Source of the DNA: Gentiana macrophylla
Lineage: Eukaryota > Streptophyta > Magnoliopsida > Gentianales > Gentianaceae
DNA: 64,000 nucleotides
Direction: 5' to 3'
NCBI GenBank assembly: GCA_026214975.1
Contig: CM047805.1
Span: 2,976,001-3,040,000 of the forward strand
Of this stretch, positions 61,101 to 64,000 are shown piece by piece. The notes under the pieces were generated by a model, which was given only the letters and a program-made list of their open reading frames with translations, had not been told where the DNA came from and did not search any database. Position 1 is the stretch's first letter; every line of letters begins with the position of its first letter. Position numbers and translations under genes: made by a program.

Positions 61101-61406
61101 CCGTTTTTTCCTTTTTAGCATATCCTAATACTCTACATAAACGATATGTTTTTTCCCCAAAATAAATCATTTCAAGGAAAAACAAACAAAATAGCAAAAC
61201 CAAAAAAATAACTAACCAAAGAAATTATTTAAAAACAGGGGAAAAAAATCTGGATAGGGCCTGTGAAATGGAAAAAAGAAGCTGGACTGGGTTGGGCCGG
61301 GGAACAGTAACCGTCGAACAGTGCCTACAAAAAAAACAACCAATAGAAAAAATACATGTGTCATGAATTCACCAAAATCCTCTTCTTCCTACTACTTAAT
61401 AAAGGA

Positions 61407-64000
61407 ACAAGGGGGGAGTGATGCTAAGCCGACAAGTGGCAGCTTCTCCTCTCAGCTTGCTTTGGTTTGTGAAGGAAAAAAAATGGGTTTTGTTGTAATA
61501 TTAGGTGGCATAATAATCAAGTAAAGGGTACACGTGTGTACACATATCTTCACCAACAATTTTTATTTTCTTTTTACTTTCTACGTATTAGCAAATTACA
61601 ATAATTTATTATATTTTTTTACAAACATTTAAATTTGGCGTCAATAAAACAACTTTCCCATTTTAAAGGGTTCAATACCAATTTTTCTTCTTCAGCGTAC
61701 CAATCGAACTTTGGCGGTTCAAAGCCTCGGGTTTTGGTCGGACGAAGTCGAATTTGTTGATGCTTTTGGAGGGAAAATCGGATAAATTGTTGCTGGGTTC
61801 GAGTTCCTCTCAAGTGTTTCTCATCCACCTTGTATCAATCATCGACCAACCACGTTTCAAATCCGATTTGGAAGGTTCGAGATTAAAGGTGTTATCTCTT
61901 GATTCGATTTCAATTAAAATCGTCTCGTTCTTTTGCAACCTTGAACCTTGTGTTATGGAGGGCATGAAAGATGATGAATTGAAGCGGATTTGCGGTGTGT
62001 GAATATGACATGATTTTTCCCTTCTCGCACGGGCAAGTCTTCGATTCACACCTCATTCAGGGAAGTTTTCAGTTCCTTTTTATCCCGTGTTAATATAGTT
62101 TTATTAAATTGATATGTTTCAGAAATTTGCCCTGATTTTGTTCCAAAATTGTTTATGGAAGGTTCGATTGTGTAAAGATTACACGATTTGGTGTCGTCAA
62201 TCTTCGCAACGTATGAGTTCACACGAAGGCTGATTTGAGCATTTATTTTGAAGGATTCGAAATAAAGGTGATTTCGTTTCTTGTTAATTTCACTTCTATC
62301 ATTTATTACTGATATAGAATCGACATCTGCCCTGATTTTGTGCTAAAATTGTCTACGAAAGGTTCAGCCTTGATAGAGGGCCTCTGATGCTGAAAAAGGA
62401 AAGATCTTGGGGATATCATCAGCCTACATCTTCAATGATCTTTCGAAGGCTTAAAGACCGAGCCTTTATTGCGAATCGTAGCGCTTTCGATCTCTTGGCA
62501 ACGCAACAAACTCTGTGAAAGTCTCATGCATATCCCAAAGAATTAAAGGTCGATCTTTCTTTTCATTTATGTTAATATCTTATGAAATATTTTATTGATA
62601 ATGGACGTGATATTTGCCTTGACTTGCCGTTTTGGTTTCGATTTGCGAAATATGAACTAAACACGTGTTTCACGTGATGACTGGCTTCATAGCCGTTGAA
62701 GATGGTACTATTAAATTTTTAGTGTTGCTCTTCTTGCTTCTAGATTTTATGCTCAATTTCACTTTATGTTAGGTATTTTACTCATATTCATTCTCTCATA
62801 CTATTTCTTAAGGAATACAAACAATAAGTTGGTCTGAATAAGAAGCAGAAGCAGGAGAAGTGATACAAATGGAGGCAAGTTGAATTTTTGTTGTTATTTT
62901 TTTTCTTTCAAACATTAGTTAGACATAGATTTTTTTTTCAAAGCCTAGACAGGGATTTTCAATGCCTAGAAAATATCATAATTCATTGATTATTTAATGC
63001 TTATTTTTTGTTGCATCTTTTAGAGAGTTGGGAGATAATGGCATAGACGGTGACGGTGGCGCTGACGATGACGGTGGATCGGGCGGCGGTGGATATGCAT
63101 TACCAAAATTTATCTTCATCCATTAGTCGTGGTCACTTCATCTCCGTGAGTTGCTTTTTCTTATAATAAAGATTGTTTCTTTTTTATGTGTTCCATCACC
63201 TTTCTGTATATTTTTAAACTCTTTTCTTTTTCTTTGAATGCAGGAAGAACATCCGCTAATTAAGGGTTCAACCACCAATATGTTAGGCCGTGAATCTTCG
63301 TATCCTCCTTAGCTGGGTATCTTCACTATCACTATCACGTTTTTGATATGTTTATTGATTTATTTGAGATTGTGAAAACAATTCAATTGCCACATTTATA
63401 TGGATTATTGTTACTCTATTTGTTTAATATCTACTTCTGTATTGATGCTGATATCTACTTTTGTATTGATGTTGTAAGGTCTCTTGAATAAGTTTTTTAA
63501 CCTGTTAAAGTCGTGGTTTGCCTCAGCAAATTACGTATATTTTCCACATATGAAGTACCTAATGTGCCATGGCTACATTTGATTTTATGTTTTAACCTTT
63601 TTCTTTCCCATTCTTTAGGGACATGGTAGGCATGGACCTTGAGTTAGCCCGCTTTATGAAATGCATGGAATCCACAATGAAAATCCAGTGTTTTGCATGA
63701 TACGTGAAGTGTTATTGATCTTGAAGAAGGGTTCTCATCCTCGACATGGATATTGGTCACACCCTTTCTATGTTCAGATTAATTTTACTTGCCCTTCCAT
63801 TTAGTTTGGTAGTAGTATTACGGTTTTCATTTCACAGATGATGCGATCATGGCTTCTTCATCACTCTCCCCCACACCTACATACAATCAACTTTCACAGA
63901 TCGCCTCACTTCTCACTCTCATTTGCATAACTCCAAACAGGTACACTCTCTGGTTCAAGCTATTTTATGGTTTTTTTTTTCCTTTCTGTTTGATTAGGTT
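61407..64000. other. unassigned sequence right of Helitron B
   Basis: No protein could be recognised. Three imperfect units around 61,880-62,160, 62,160-62,400 and 62,540-62,640 share AATTAAAGGTG(G)AT, a T-rich stretch, GATATAGAATCGACATCTGC and CCTGATTTTGT(T/G)CCAAAATTGT. 62,860-63,110 has short GA- and GGTGACGGTGG-rich stretches that might be an exon (low-complexity Gly/Asp) and AG/GT words near them, but no consistent frame. The 3' 700 bases look like ordinary T-rich intron or intergenic DNA. A gene may continue beyond the window on the plus strand. Confidence 0.35.

Larger units (their letters stand above)
49456..61406 (-). mobile_element. autonomous-type Helitron B relic (RepHel + RPA)
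   Basis: On the minus strand. The 3' end is CTAG at 49,456-49,459, with a perfect 7-bp hairpin (CTCGTGC/GCACGAG, 49,471-49,487, 3-base loop) just inside and the expected T outside. The 5' end is judged as TCCTTTATTAAGTAG at 61,406 from similarity to the 5' end of Helitron A; the flanking base there is T and not the expected A, so this end is less sure. It encodes the two proteins of plant autonomous Helitrons, RepHel and an RPA70-like protein, both disrupted. Its own 3' end directly abuts the 5' end of Helitron A. Confidence 0.8.

Overview
This window is nuclear DNA from a seed plant. It has a spliced ATG8-interacting protein gene, a relic of the seed-plant SNARE gene VAMP727, Helitrons, Ty1/copia and Ty3/gypsy retrotransposons, and transferred organelle DNA. 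There are no prokaryotic features. I do not name a species. Nearly all of the 64 kb is transposon; the only host gene that looks intact is the ATI1/ATI2-like gene at 45.4-47.6 kb (minimum two coding exons, 310 residues).

Layout. 1-6.4 kb: degenerate LTR-like sequence with no recognisable gene. 6.66-19.23 kb: two Helitrons lying head to tail, both reading on the minus strand. One is a small repeat-filled element (about 6,659-9,017). The other is a roughly 10.2 kb element (about 9,037-19,226) whose interior holds a scrambled organelle-DNA block (11.4-15.6 kb; plastid ndhG, trnE, psaB, trnL-CAA and an LSU rRNA piece) and a broken but intron-bearing VAMP727 copy (16.5-17.3 kb). 19,289-24,332: a complete young copia element with 239-bp LTRs, one mismatch between the LTRs and an AATAT target duplication. 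25,399-36,878: a complete gypsy element of Athila/Tat type on the minus strand, with 1.6-kb LTRs and an ACTGC target duplication. 36.9-44.4 kb: degenerate DNA-transposon-like and LTR-like fragments and several tandem arrays. 44.5-47.6 kb: the ATI-like gene. 48,203-61,406: two more minus-strand Helitrons abutting with no spacer, a 1.25-kb non-autonomous copy and a 12-kb relic of an autonomous element encoding RepHel (HUH Rep plus Pif1-type helicase) and a multi-exon RPA70-like protein. 61.4-64 kb: unassigned sequence with imperfect repeats.

How the parts work together. The RepHel and RPA-like genes are the known gene pair of plant autonomous Helitrons, and the small Helitrons have the same kind of ends, so they are plausible passive partners. 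All transposon proteins here carry frameshifts or stops, so none is likely functional as written. The same single-base indels occur in very young elements and cluster near CpG in the gypsy LTRs, so some may be sequencing errors. I found no CRISPR array, no convincing new gene system and no toxin or viral gene. The most interesting object is the Helitron carrying both organelle DNA and a SNARE gene fragment.
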